A stretch of DNA of 64,000 nt from Granulicella paludicola (GCF_025685545.1 NZ_JAGSYC010000023.1:407243-471242); one strand, 5' to 3'. Positions 38,971-48,334 are shown, counted from the first letter of the stretch. A program made the numbers and translations. The notes: generated by a model from the letters alone, not told the origin.

Positions 38971-39285
38971 ATGTTCAGCTTACATCAGATTGTTGCGCTT
39001 GGCAAACCACTGTCGTGCCGAACTTGACTGCTTGTTCAGTGTAACTCAGGAAGCCATACTTGGCAAGTCGCTGCGTTTCAGAACATTTGCTACTCACCCA
39101 GCTTACATCAGCTTCTTGCACTTGGCAAATCGCTTTCACTGAGCTGCTTTACTTCTTATTCAGAGTACATTAGGGAGCCGTTTCTGGCAACCTGCTGTAT
39201 TTTGAATAACTTGGTACTCATTGAGATTACATCAGGGAAGCCGTTCTCGGCAAGTCGCTACATGCTCTCTACAACCGTCGCGGTC
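38971..39285 (-). repeat. Five diverged tandem 61-62 bp units upstream of the rRNA operon
   Basis: Units begin near 38971, 39032, 39094, 39156 and 39218. Each contains, on the plus strand, a TTCAG-like start, a TACATCAG-like block, an AGCCGT-like block (weaker in two units) and GGCAAGTCGCT or a close form. Divergence is uneven: the -35 and -10 regions are conserved while the rest drifts. There are no spacers, so this is not a CRISPR array. Confidence 0.8.
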
Positions 39286-39329
39286 ACTTGCGACTTCCCA
39301 AATGTAACAAAGGATGTAGTGGCACGCAA
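38977..39329 (-). promoter_or_regulatory. Array of six tandem promoters facing the rRNA operon
   Basis: On the minus strand, -35/-10 pairs are: TTGCCA (39000-39005)/TAAGCT (38977-38982); TTGCCA (39061-39066)/TACACT (39038-39043); TTGCCA (39123-39128)/TAAGCT (39100-39105); TTGCCA (39185-39190)/TACTCT (39162-39167); TTGCCG (39248-39253)/TAATCT (39224-39229); TTGCGT (39324-39329)/TACATT (39301-39306). Spacers are 17 bp except one of 18. Spacing between the first five -10 boxes is 61, 62, 62 and 62 bp. Activity is inferred from consensus and regularity. Confidence 0.72.
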
Positions 39330-39437
39330 ACGGCGGATCTGTGGAAGTCGAAGGAAAATGAGGAAAACTGCCCTGCGATAGTCTGCATCACAGCCCTGTG
39401 AATGACACTCTCAACGAGTAAAGACTAGAATCCCCGC

Positions 39438-39980
39438 ATGGAACCGACTGAGATCAAAGAGTTTATGGAAGAGATGGAAAAGGGTGGCGAGCACGCCATG
39501 AAACACGTCTCCCTGGCCATAAGTATTCTTGCTGTTTTAGTTGCGATGGTCACTGTGGTGGGTCATCGCACCCACACTGAGGCCATTTTGCTGCAGGAAC
39601 GCGCAGCAGATCAGTGGAATCAGTACCAGGCCAAGAAGATTCGACAACAGCAGACCGCTCTCACAGCCGATCTCCTCGCTCTACAGCCCAGCGCAAAGGA
39701 CGAAGACACCCAAAAGAAGCTTGCAGAGTATCGCGCTCACCTCGCAAAGTGGGACAGCGATCTGGAAACCGAGCAGGAGAAAGCAAAAGACCTGGAATCA
39801 GAGGTTCAATTAGCAGAACGGCGCGCTTCGCGCTATGACTTGGGAGAAGCCCTTCTACAGATAGCCGTCGTTCTTGCCTCGATTACGCTCCTGACAAGAT
39901 CGAAGTCCTACTACCTATTCGGACTGACCCTCGGAATCCTTGGACTTCTCTGGTCTGCCTCAGCGTTATTGATCAAGTAG
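39438..39980 (+). CDS. DUF4337 membrane protein
   Basis: 180 residues. An acidic N-terminus (MEPTEIKEFMEEMEKGGEH) is followed by a membrane helix (VSLAISILAVLVAMVTVVGH), a long charged coiled-coil-like stretch (RAADQWNQYQAKKIRQQQ to about 125) and two C-terminal membrane helices (ALLQIAVVLASITLL; YLFGLTLGILGLLWSASALL). This is the DUF4337 layout; function unknown. It starts about 110 bp beyond the distal rRNA promoter, reading away from it. Confidence 0.85.
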   Translation: MEPTEIKEFMEEMEKGGEHAMKHVSLAISILAVLVAMVTVVGHRTHTEAILLQERAADQWNQYQAKKIRQQQTALTADLLALQPSAKDEDTQKKLAEYRAHLAKWDSDLETEQEKAKDLESEVQLAERRASRYDLGEALLQIAVVLASITLLTRSKSYYLFGLTLGILGLLWSASALLIK

Positions 39981-40001
39981 CAGCCTAATTGAAAGCTCAA
40001 C

Positions 40002-40679
40002 TCAGCCAGCAAGCTTATCGATCACGCCAAGGTCTTGCAGCCCATTCACAAAGTACTGCACCGCCAGCGCCACCAGCAACAGTCCCATAATGCGCACAAG
40101 GATGCGGATACCCGTCTCCCCCAGCAGCGAAGCCACACGCGTCGCGCTTCCCAGCACAAGAAAGCAGATCGCCGCTGTAATCGCGATCGCCCCCACAATC
40201 GCCACCATCTGCCAGTGCGTCTGCGCCTGACCCACCAGCACCATCACTGTCGCGATTGAACCGGGACCAGCAAGCATGGGTATACCCATCGGCACGATAC
40301 CCACATCATCCTTCATCGAAGCCGCCTCCGTCTCCGGATTCGTCTCCTGCGTAGGCGAACGCTTGGCCTCCAGCATGTCGAGCCCGATCAGCAGCAGAAT
40401 GATGCCACCGGCAATCTCAAACGCAGGCAGCGTGATACCGAACAGCCTGAAGATCAGCTGCCCTGCAAACGCAAAGATCGTAAGAATAATGAACGCTGTC
40501 AGCGAGGCCTTGCGCGCCGTACGAACACGCCGAGCATCGTCATAGCCAGCAGTCACGCCAAGGAAAGTTGGCAGCGCTGCGAACGGATCGACGAGAAAAA
40601 AGATTGAGCTGAGCGCAAGCAGGGAGAACCGCACATACGCTGAATGCTCAAAGACCGTGGCTGAGTTGGGGCCGAACAT
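40002..40679 (-). CDS. MarC family integral membrane protein
   Basis: 225 residues with six membrane helices. Matches the MarC/UPF0056 family: FFLVDPFAALPTFLGVTAGY in helix 1-2, the IAGGIILLLIGLDML helix, and VPMGIPMLAGPGSIATVMVL near the middle. The family was once linked to antibiotic resistance but its transport role is unproved. Convergent with the DUF4337 gene; divergent from ilvE. Confidence 0.9.
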   Translation of the reverse strand: MFGPNSATVFEHSAYVRFSLLALSSIFFLVDPFAALPTFLGVTAGYDDARRVRTARKASLTAFIILTIFAFAGQLIFRLFGITLPAFEIAGGIILLLIGLDMLEAKRSPTQETNPETEAASMKDDVGIVPMGIPMLAGPGSIATVMVLVGQAQTHWQMVAIVGAIAITAAICFLVLGSATRVASLLGETGIRILVRIMGLLLVALAVQYFVNGLQDLGVIDKLAG

Positions 40680-40790
40680 CTTGGTTTGATTCTTTCATGG
40701 CCTTCATCGATTCGTTGAACACCGCGTCATTCCTGCTCTCGGCGCACTTGAATCCGTGCAATTACGGAACCAGCAACCTCATCCCGACGC

Positions 40791-40796
40791 TATAAT
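40791..40796 (+). promoter_or_regulatory. -10 element of probable ilvE promoter
   Basis: TATAAT, 62 bp before the ilvE ATG. I see no good -35 box at 16-18 bp, so the assignment is tentative. Confidence 0.4.
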
Positions 40797-40857
40797 TTCC
40801 AACAAGAGAGGCGCGGCCTGTACCGTCCACCCTGGCCCGCTTGAAGGAGTGCTTCCC

Positions 40858-41793
40858 ATGCCTATCGAGGCAACGAAGAATATCTGGCACAACGGAAGTT
40901 TGATTCCGTGGGAACAAGCCAATATCCATGTGATGAGTCACGTTATTCACTACGGCTCATCGGTATTTGAAGGCATCCGCTGTTATCAGCAGGGTGAAGG
41001 CGCCGGTGTCTTCCGCCTTCCCGAGCACATGCAGCGCCTTATCCACTCCGCCAAGATCTACCGCATGCCGCTACCGTACACGGTCGAGCAGCTGAACAAG
41101 GCCGTAACCGATGTCATCGAGGCCAACGGTGTAACGCCCTGCTACATCCGCCCCATCGCCTTCCGCGGCTACGGCGAGATCGGCGTCAATCCGACCAAGT
41201 CTCCTGTCGAGGTCTACGTCGCAAACTTCCCGTGGGGCAAGTATGTTCCCGGCAATGAAGGTGCGGACGTCTGCATCTCCAGCTGGAACCGCCTAGCGCC
41301 GAACACCATGCCCTCGCTTGCGAAGGCTGGCGCAAACTACATGAACTCGCAGCTGATTCGCATGGAAGCCGACGTCAATGGCTACTCCGAAGGCATCGCA
41401 CTCGACGTAAATGGCTACCTCTCGGAAGGCTCGGGCGAAAACCTCTTCCTCGTGCGCGGCGGTACCCTCTATACCTCGCCGCTCGCGAACTCCGTGCTCA
41501 ACGGCATCACGCGCGACTCGATCCTCAAGCTCGCACGCGAGCTCGGCATCCCCGTTGTGGAGCAGGCGCTTCCCCGCGAGATGCTCTACATCTGCGACGA
41601 AGCCTTCTTTACCGGCACCGCGGCTGAGGTCACCCATCTGCGCTCGGTCGATCGCATCATGGTTGGCGACGGCACCATGGGACCGATCACCACCGCGCTG
41701 CATAAGGCGTTCTTCGACATCGTCAACGGAAAGACCGCTGATCGCTTCAACTGGCTTACCCCCGTCAAGGTTCAGGAGCCGGTAGGCGTCTAA
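40858..41793 (+). CDS. ilvE: Branched-chain amino acid aminotransferase
   Basis: 311 residues from the ATG at 40858 (GAAGGAG upstream). Fold-type IV PLP enzyme catalysing the last step of Leu, Ile and Val synthesis. Signatures: VIHYGSSVFEGIRCY, RPIAFRGYGEIGVNP, the PLP lysine of LAKAGANYMNS (about Lys156), and LSEGSGENLFLVRGG followed by GITRDSILKLA. A reading frame further upstream has no support. A terminator follows 22 bp after the stop. Confidence 0.95.
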   Translation: MPIEATKNIWHNGSLIPWEQANIHVMSHVIHYGSSVFEGIRCYQQGEGAGVFRLPEHMQRLIHSAKIYRMPLPYTVEQLNKAVTDVIEANGVTPCYIRPIAFRGYGEIGVNPTKSPVEVYVANFPWGKYVPGNEGADVCISSWNRLAPNTMPSLAKAGANYMNSQLIRMEADVNGYSEGIALDVNGYLSEGSGENLFLVRGGTLYTSPLANSVLNGITRDSILKLARELGIPVVEQALPREMLYICDEAFFTGTAAEVTHLRSVDRIMVGDGTMGPITTALHKAFFDIVNGKTADRFNWLTPVKVQEPVGV

Positions 41794-41815
41794 ATCGCGA
41801 CGAAAATACAAGCAG

Positions 41816-41851
41816 CGGCGGCAGCCTGAACGGTTGCCGCCGTTTTCTTTT
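41816..41851 (+). terminator. ilvE terminator
   Basis: CGGCGGCA (41816-41823) pairs with TGCCGCCG (41835-41842), followed by TTTTCTTTT. A textbook intrinsic terminator. Confidence 0.92.
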
Positions 41852-41982
41852 ACCCGAATCTTCAATTTCAGCCCCGAAGTCTCTCCGCTCACCCGGATGA
41901 GGCACTAGACTTAGAGGAGCGTTCACTTCGCGCCTTCTGTTTCGTCTAACGAAGTACGCCACACCCCTGAGGATTGTTTTTA

Positions 41983-42570
41983 ATGAAGCTGCGGTATCTT
42001 GTTCCGACGTTCGCCCTCGCTGTCATGACCACCATCGCTGCCCACGCCCAGTCGACGGGAATCTATCTCAACCCGTACATCAGCCGCTTGAGCAACAGCG
42101 TCGCCGACACCGGTTCCTTCGCCTTCCTCGGCAACAACAGCAAGTCCGCCGTCTTTGGTGGCGTGGATATTGGCGGCTACTACATGTTTGAGCACTTTTC
42201 TGGCTTCGACGTCGGTGTGGACATCCGCGACGCCATCCAGCACGGCAACACCGCCGGCCTCAACAGCTTTCTCGTCGGTCCTCGCGTAGCGTTCAAGCCC
42301 GTAAAGTACACGCTGAAGCCCTACGTTCAGCTGTCCGTTGGCGCGGGCCGCACACACTCCGCTGAAAACCCCGCCCATATCACCCGTCTCGAGTACGCGA
42401 TCACCGGCGGCATCGATAAATCGCTTGGCAAGTTCGTCGACTGGCGCGTGGCCGAGGTCGGCTATGGCTCCGTGCAGACCATCAGCAGCGACAACTACGG
42501 CGGAACCACCAACATCCCCGCAGCCAAGGCCTTGAACTTTAGCGCTGGCTTCGTCTTCAAGATCCACTAA
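41983..42570 (+). CDS. Outer-membrane beta-barrel protein
   Basis: 195 residues from the ATG at 41983. Signal peptide MKLRYLVPTFALAVMTTIAAHAQ. The mature protein has alternating beta strands typical of an eight-strand OmpA/OmpW-type barrel (GGVDIGGYYMFEHFSGFDVG, TLKPYVQLSVGAGRTH) and ends ALNFSAGFVFKIH. Probably an outer-membrane protein; function unknown. Confidence 0.8.
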   Translation: MKLRYLVPTFALAVMTTIAAHAQSTGIYLNPYISRLSNSVADTGSFAFLGNNSKSAVFGGVDIGGYYMFEHFSGFDVGVDIRDAIQHGNTAGLNSFLVGPRVAFKPVKYTLKPYVQLSVGAGRTHSAENPAHITRLEYAITGGIDKSLGKFVDWRVAEVGYGSVQTISSDNYGGTTNIPAAKALNFSAGFVFKIH

Positions 42571-42592
42571 AACCTCAACATCGCAAGAAAGC

Positions 42593-42630
42593 AAAGCCCC
42601 AGGGCATCCGCCTCGGGGCTTTCTCTTTTC
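42593..42630 (+). terminator. Terminator behind the beta-barrel gene
   Basis: AAAGCCCC (42593-42600) pairs with GGGGCTTT (42615-42622), then CTCTTTT. The next gene converges on it. Confidence 0.9.
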
Positions 42631-42656
42631 TCGTCACAGCTATTTTCGCGAAACAT

Positions 42657-44057
42657 CTAAGCCTTCACGCCGTCCGCAGCCGCCATCACGTTGGTTTCAA
42701 CGTCTGGCGCAGGGGACGTCGCCGCCAGCGTCTCCCAGCCCGGCAGGTCCTGCGAACCTACGATCAGCCGTACACCGTCCTGCAGCTTGATGTATGTAAA
42801 CGCCCAGCTGCGAAACACCGATAGGCGATTGCGGAAGCCAATCAGGAAGTAGATGTGGACGAACATCCACATCATCCATGCAATGAACCCCGACAGATTC
42901 GCCTTGAACGGCCACGACACGCGAGCAATTGCAGCCTTACGCCCAATCGTCGCCATATCGCCTTTATCGAAGTAGCGGAACGGCTTCATCCGCGCCGCTT
43001 TGTCCGAATCTTCCACTAGCAGCCCGATACGCCGTCCCGCATAATCACCCATCTGCATCGCGGGCTGGGCCACTCCCGGAACCTGCTTGCCGTCCTGCTC
43101 AAAGTGCGCAAGATCTCCGCATACAAACACCTCGGGAAGGTTCTTTGGATTCAAGTGGTCGTTGACGATCACGCAACCGCGACGATCCAGTTCGACACCT
43201 TGCGTCTGCGCCAGCAGCTTGCCCAGCGGAGAAGCCTGCACACCCGCCGCCCACAACGTGCAGCAGCTCTCGATGCGCTCCTCCCCAACCATGACATAAC
43301 CCGGTTGAACATCCGTCACATGCGCGCCCGTGCGCACCTTCACCCGCAGATCATTCAGCTGCCGCACCGCACTCTCGCGCAGATCCTGCGGATACGCGGC
43401 CAGCACATTCGGCGAGCCCTCGAGAATCAGCACCTCCGCCGTCTTTGTATCGATGTGCCGGAAATCCCTCGTCATATAAAGCCGCGCAATATCCGAAATC
43501 GCGCCAGCCAGCTCGACGCCCGTAGGTCCGCCGCCAATCACCACAAACTGCAGCGGTGGATGCGACCCTGTCTCCAGCATCTGCCGTTCCGCCAGCTCGA
43601 ACGCCAGCAGCACGCGCCGGCGAATCTCCGTCGCATCTTCAATCGTCTTCAGGCCGGGAGCAATCTTTGCCCACTCCGGTTTGCCAAAGTAACTGTGCGT
43701 CGATCCTGTAGCTAGAATCAGGTAGTCGTACACCATCTCCACGCCGCTCTTCAATTGCACACGGCGCGTCGTCGTATCGATGCCCAGTACCTCGTCCATC
43801 ACCACTTCGGTATTCGTGTAGTTCCGCACCACACTGCGAATCGGCTGCGCGATATCGCCGGGAGAGAGCACAGCAAGCGCTACCTGGTACAGCAGCGGCT
43901 GGAACGTGTGGTGGTTCTTGCGGTCCAGCAGCGTGACATCCACCTCAAGTTTGCCGAGTCGCTTCGCCGCGCCAAGCCCCGCAAACCCCGCACCGATGAT
44001 GATCACCCGCGGCCGTGGCCGCTTCCCGCTAAGTCGTTCTGCAATCGCTGAGGCCAT
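42657..44057 (-). CDS. ndh: Type II NADH dehydrogenase
   Basis: 466 residues from the ATG at 44057, with GGGAGAACG upstream. NDH-2 passes electrons from NADH to quinone without pumping protons. The first dinucleotide motif is VIIIGAGFAGLGAAKRLG (FAD), the second VIGGGPTGVELAGAISD (NADH). The quinone-side AQPAMQMGDYAG segment and the C-terminal membrane-associating helix (FIAWMMWMFVHIYFLIGFRN) are present. Divergent from the aldo/keto reductase gene. Confidence 0.92.
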   Translation of the reverse strand: MASAIAERLSGKRPRPRVIIIGAGFAGLGAAKRLGKLEVDVTLLDRKNHHTFQPLLYQVALAVLSPGDIAQPIRSVVRNYTNTEVVMDEVLGIDTTTRRVQLKSGVEMVYDYLILATGSTHSYFGKPEWAKIAPGLKTIEDATEIRRRVLLAFELAERQMLETGSHPPLQFVVIGGGPTGVELAGAISDIARLYMTRDFRHIDTKTAEVLILEGSPNVLAAYPQDLRESAVRQLNDLRVKVRTGAHVTDVQPGYVMVGEERIESCCTLWAAGVQASPLGKLLAQTQGVELDRRGCVIVNDHLNPKNLPEVFVCGDLAHFEQDGKQVPGVAQPAMQMGDYAGRRIGLLVEDSDKAARMKPFRYFDKGDMATIGRKAAIARVSWPFKANLSGFIAWMMWMFVHIYFLIGFRNRLSVFRSWAFTYIKLQDGVRLIVGSQDLPGWETLAATSPAPDVETNVMAAADGVKA

Positions 44058-44196
44058 CGTTCTCCCTGCTCCTCTGGGATTCTCTCCCACTCCATAAACT
44101 GTCTCATGTATCTAGATGCGCCCCGATCTCCCGCGGACTGCGAAACACTTCTTAGAAAAATGCTCGTTGCTGCATTACGATGCATCTCAAGTGATT

Positions 44197-45165
44197 ATGA
44201 CGACACCATCCATCGGCACGACCAAAAAACTCGGTAACTCGGATATGCAACTCACCTCCATCGGCTTCGGCGCCTGGGCCATTGGCGGCGGCGACTGGCA
44301 GTACGCCTGGGGACCGCAGGAAGACTCTGACTCCATCGCAGCCATCCACCGCTCGCTCGATGCAGGCATCAACTGGATCGACACCGCCGCGGTCTACGGC
44401 CTCGGACACTCGGAAGAAGTCGTCGGCAAAGCGTTGAAGTCTTCCAGCCACAAGCCCTACGTCTTCACCAAGTCCTCCATGACCTGGGGCGAAGATCGCC
44501 AGATCGTCCAGACCATGAAGAAGATTCGCGAAGAGGTCGAGCAGAGCCTCCGCCGCCTCCAGGTCGAAACCATCGACCTCTACCAGATCCACTGGCCCGT
44601 CCCTGACGACGAAGTCGAAGAGGGCTGGACCACCATGGCAGACCTGCAGCGCGAAGGCAAGGTCCGCTGGATCGGCGTCTCCAACTTCAGCGTGTCGCAG
44701 ATGGAACGCGCTCTGAAGATCGCACCGATCACCTCGCTGCAACCGCCGTACTCCATGATCAACCGTTCGATTGAACCGGAGATCCTGCCCTTCTGCGCGA
44801 AGCACGGCATCGGCGTCATCAACTATTCGCCTATGCAGTCCGGCCTGCTCACCGGAGCCATGACCGCAGAGCGCATCGCGAAGATGCCCGCTGACGACTT
44901 CCGCCGCAACACCAAGCAGTTCAAGGAGCCGCTGCTCTCGCGCAACCTGGAGCTGGTCGAGCTCCTGCGCACCATCGGCAAGCGCCACAACGTCGAGCCC
45001 GGTGTCGTCGCCATCGCATGGACGCTGCATCAGCCCGCCATCACCGCAGCCATCGTCGGCGGTCGCAACGCCAAGCAGGTCGAAGGCGTTCTGCCCGCAC
45101 TGACCTTCCGCTTGAGCGACGCTGAATACGCAGAGGTCGGCGATTTCCTCACCGCTAAACCCTAA
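44197..45165 (+). CDS. Aldo/keto reductase
   Basis: 322 residues from the ATG at 44197 (a GTG two codons earlier is possible). NADPH-dependent reductase with the TIM-barrel tetrad: Asp in INWIDTAAVYG, Tyr in the same segment, Lys in YVFTKSS, His in YQIHWPVPDDEVEEGW. The closing IVGGRNAKQVEG segment binds NADP. Substrate unknown. Confidence 0.92.
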   Translation: MTTPSIGTTKKLGNSDMQLTSIGFGAWAIGGGDWQYAWGPQEDSDSIAAIHRSLDAGINWIDTAAVYGLGHSEEVVGKALKSSSHKPYVFTKSSMTWGEDRQIVQTMKKIREEVEQSLRRLQVETIDLYQIHWPVPDDEVEEGWTTMADLQREGKVRWIGVSNFSVSQMERALKIAPITSLQPPYSMINRSIEPEILPFCAKHGIGVINYSPMQSGLLTGAMTAERIAKMPADDFRRNTKQFKEPLLSRNLELVELLRTIGKRHNVEPGVVAIAWTLHQPAITAAIVGGRNAKQVEGVLPALTFRLSDAEYAEVGDFLTAKP

Positions 45166-45252
45166 CCGCACCACGAGCCAGGTCGGCGCATGGCTTCGCA
45201 ATAGGTGCCATGCGCCACCAACCTCCGCAACAGCACGTTTCGTCAGATGGCA

Positions 45253-46452
45253 CTAGCGTACAAGCAACACGATTAGAACGACGCCCGCAACGATCATCCA
45301 CGGTCGAACTCGTTGCAGAAACAGCAATACGAATGCCGCCAGAGTGATAACGCCATCGGCGACCGAGTGGACGGTAGTCCTGATAAGCGGATCTACCAGA
45401 GCAGCCGCAAGAATCCCCACCACCCCCGCGCCCACTCCCAGCAAGGCTCCGCGCAAGCGAACGTTGCCGCGCACCTTGCTCCAGAACGGAATCACTGCGG
45501 TCATTGCAAGTAGACCCGGAAGAAATAGCGCAATCAGGCTCGCCAGCGCATACAGCACCCGAAGCACGCCTCCTGCTTGCCCCGCGCCTGTCACTGCTCC
45601 CAAATACGCCGCAAACGTGAACAAGGGCCCGGGCACCGCCTGGGCAGCTCCATATCCGGCAAGAAACGCCTGTTGCGAGACCCAGCCACGCGCCACAAGG
45701 GAGCTCTCCAGCAAAGGCAGCACAACATGCCCTCCTCCAAACACGAGGGCTCCGCTGCGATAAAACGCAGCAACTATCGCCAGTGGAAAGTACGAGGACG
45801 TTGCCAGCACGAAGCTGGCTATCAGCAGGATAAAAAAGCTGATAGCCGCGCCAATTCCTATTCCCCGCGGAAACTCCAGCGCAAAATCGTCTGTCGCTCC
45901 CGAAGACCGATTCTGAAAGAGGAGCATTCCCAAAACAGCGGTAATGACAATCACGACTAGACTCGCCACTGGCCATGGCACGAAGAGCACGAAAGCAGTG
46001 CTCGCCAGCGCCATCGAGACACGCGTGATACCCGACGCAAGCGTTCGTTGCATCTGCACCACGGCCTGCGCCACAACAGCCACGGCGACCAGTTGCAGTC
46101 CGTGAAACACAAGCAGCGCCTTCGGCCCATCCCAGAGCTCGTGTCCAAAAGCGAATGCAATCATCAAGACAGCCGACGGCAGCGTGAAGCCCAGCCACGC
46201 TGCTATCCCGCCTGCCCAGCCTGCCTGTAACAACCCGATCCCGAATCCTACTTGGCTGCTGCTCGGCCCCGGTAAGGAATGCGCGATTGCCAACAGCTCC
46301 CCATACTGGCCTTCACTGCACCATCTCCTGCGCTCCACAAACTCCCGCCGAAAATAGCCGATGTGCGCAACCGGCCCGCCAAAAGAAGTACAGCCCAGGC
46401 GCAAAAAGACAATGAACACTTTCCATAGGGATAGGTTCCGACGAGTTTCCAT
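45253..46452 (-). CDS. chrA: Chromate transporter, ChrA family
   Basis: 399 residues, the long form with two homologous CHR halves. N-terminal half: LGCTSFGGPVAHIGYFRREF and SLPGPSSSQVGFGIG; C-terminal half: SGALVFGGGHVVLPLLESSL and AQAVPGPLFTFAAYLGAVTG. About ten membrane helices. It exports chromate and may import sulfate-like anions. The reading frame stays open far upstream but only because it lies opposite another gene; METRRNLSLW at 46452 is the natural start. Confidence 0.92.
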   Translation of the reverse strand: METRRNLSLWKVFIVFLRLGCTSFGGPVAHIGYFRREFVERRRWCSEGQYGELLAIAHSLPGPSSSQVGFGIGLLQAGWAGGIAAWLGFTLPSAVLMIAFAFGHELWDGPKALLVFHGLQLVAVAVVAQAVVQMQRTLASGITRVSMALASTAFVLFVPWPVASLVVIVITAVLGMLLFQNRSSGATDDFALEFPRGIGIGAAISFFILLIASFVLATSSYFPLAIVAAFYRSGALVFGGGHVVLPLLESSLVARGWVSQQAFLAGYGAAQAVPGPLFTFAAYLGAVTGAGQAGGVLRVLYALASLIALFLPGLLAMTAVIPFWSKVRGNVRLRGALLGVGAGVVGILAAALVDPLIRTTVHSVADGVITLAAFVLLFLQRVRPWMIVAGVVLIVLLVR

Positions 46453-46587
46453 CTCTTTCACAGGGGTCACGGAATCACTATAGCGAAGCCATAGAAACCC
46501 TCGACTGAGGAAGTACAAAGTGAAAGAAAAACTTCTCGAAATCATCCTTGATGCAAAGAGCTGGTCGCCGTGCGCATCACACACCCT

Positions 46588-48300
46588 ATGTCCACCACCT
46601 ACGACGCGATCATCATCGGTACCGGAGCAGGCGGTGGCACCCTTGCCCGCCACCTCGCTCTCGCAGGTAAACAGATTCTCATCCTTGAGCGCGGCTCCTT
46701 TCTCCCGCAGGAGAAGTTGAACTGGTCGACCTCTGCCGTCTTCCTCGACAACCGCTATCACACCAAAGAAACGTGGCAGGACAAGGATGGCAAGCCTCTG
46801 CACCCACAGCAGGCCTACTACGTCGGCGGCCAGACCAAGGTCTACGGCGCAGCCATGTTCCGCATGCGCGCGGAGGACTTCGGCGTCATCCAGCACAAGG
46901 GCGGCATCTCCCCCGCGTGGCCCATCTCCTACGCTGACCTCGAACCCTACTACACCCAGGCGGAAGAGCTCTTCCATGTCCACGGTGACCTCGGCACCGC
47001 TCCCTCCGTGCCCGGCGGTCACGGCTCCTCCTTCGATCCCACCGAGCCCTTCCATTCAAAGCCCTACCCCTTCGCGGCCTTCGAGAACGAGCCGCGCATG
47101 CAGAGCATCGAAGATGCCGTACGCAAGCTCGGCGTCAACACCTTTCCCATTCCGCTCGGCTTAAAGCGCGATGCAGCGAATCCCGTTGCCAGTAAGTGCG
47201 CTCGTTGTGACACCTGCGACGGCTACCCCTGTCTGCTCCACGCGAAATCCGACTCCGACATCAACTGCATTCGCGAGATCATGTCGCTGCCCAACGTCAC
47301 ACTCATGACAAGCACCCGCGTGCTGCGCCTGCTAACCAATGCAACCGGCACCGCCGTCACTGAGGTCGAAGTTCTCCACGCAGATTCGAACGCAACGGCT
47401 CGCTACTCCGCAGGCATCTTCGCTCTCTGCGCTGGCGCCGTCAACTCCGCCGTCGTCCTCCTGCAATCCGCCAACGATAAGCACCCACGCGGCCTCGCCA
47501 ACAACTCCTCCGATCAGGTCGGCCGCAACTTCATGTATCACCAGGCCGACGCTCTGCTCGCCATCAGCACCAACACCAATACCGACAGCTACACCAAAAC
47601 CTGGGGCACCAACGACTTTTATCTCAAGGACACCGATCCCGCTTATCCCTTCCCTCTTGGCCAGGTGCAGCCTGTTGGCTCCTTTCATCACGAGATGATG
47701 AAGGGCGACGCCCCGCCTCTCACACCCGGCTTTGTGCTCGACGCCATGAAGCACCGCGCCGTGCCATGGTGGCTTACCACCGAAGACCTTCCGGACCCCG
47801 AAAACCGCGTGACGCTGACGAACGCCACCCCCGGCGAAGCCATCCCCTCCGACATCTCGCAGCAGCCCGGCGTTTCCGGCGCCCACGGCGCAAGCGATAC
47901 GGGCATCTTCAACAGCAGCACAGCCGTAGCGATCGCCCCACCCGCACGCATCAAGCTCTCGTACACGCCAAACAACGTCGAAAGCTTCCTGCGTCTGAAA
48001 GATCGCTGGGTCTCTGTCCTCAAAGAAGCCGGCCACGCGGACATGCACATGCCGATGACCGCCTACTTCAAAAAGCGCATCCCTCTCGAAGGTGTCGGCC
48101 ACCAAAACGGCACCTGCCGCATGGGCCACGACCCCGCCACCAGCGTTCTCGACGCCCACTGCAAGGCCCATGACCTCGACAATCTCTACGTCGTCGACGC
48201 CTCCATCTTTCCTTCAGCCTCTGCAGTGAATCCATCGTTAACGATCATCGCCAACGCTATCCGCGTTGGCGATCACCTTCTTGCAGAACGTCTCAAATAG
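46588..48300 (+). CDS. GMC family oxidoreductase
   Basis: 570 residues from the ATG at 46588 (a GTG six codons earlier is less likely). FAD motif YDAIIIGTGAGGGTLARHLA, then GGQTKVYGAAMFR, and the C-terminal catalytic and FAD segment GHQNGTCRMGHDP, with the active His-Asn region in VDASIFPSASAVNPSLT. Oddity: a Cys-rich insert, KCARCDTCDGYPCLLHAKSD, that may bind a metal or form disulfides. The substrate is probably an alcohol or sugar. No small or cytochrome subunit gene is adjacent. Confidence 0.9.
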   Translation: MSTTYDAIIIGTGAGGGTLARHLALAGKQILILERGSFLPQEKLNWSTSAVFLDNRYHTKETWQDKDGKPLHPQQAYYVGGQTKVYGAAMFRMRAEDFGVIQHKGGISPAWPISYADLEPYYTQAEELFHVHGDLGTAPSVPGGHGSSFDPTEPFHSKPYPFAAFENEPRMQSIEDAVRKLGVNTFPIPLGLKRDAANPVASKCARCDTCDGYPCLLHAKSDSDINCIREIMSLPNVTLMTSTRVLRLLTNATGTAVTEVEVLHADSNATARYSAGIFALCAGAVNSAVVLLQSANDKHPRGLANNSSDQVGRNFMYHQADALLAISTNTNTDSYTKTWGTNDFYLKDTDPAYPFPLGQVQPVGSFHHEMMKGDAPPLTPGFVLDAMKHRAVPWWLTTEDLPDPENRVTLTNATPGEAIPSDISQQPGVSGAHGASDTGIFNSSTAVAIAPPARIKLSYTPNNVESFLRLKDRWVSVLKEAGHADMHMPMTAYFKKRIPLEGVGHQNGTCRMGHDPATSVLDAHCKAHDLDNLYVVDASIFPSASAVNPSLTIIANAIRVGDHLLAERLK

Positions 48301-48334
48301 CCTGGACATCATTGATGCACAGTCCGCCTTGAAG

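Noticed and set aside
38971..39285. CRISPR array
   Set aside because: Units are tandem and diverged along their whole length without unique spacers; conserved parts are promoter boxes.
46453..47055. 200-codon N-terminal extension of chrA
   Set aside because: Lies opposite the GMC gene; ChrA homology begins at METRRNLSLW.
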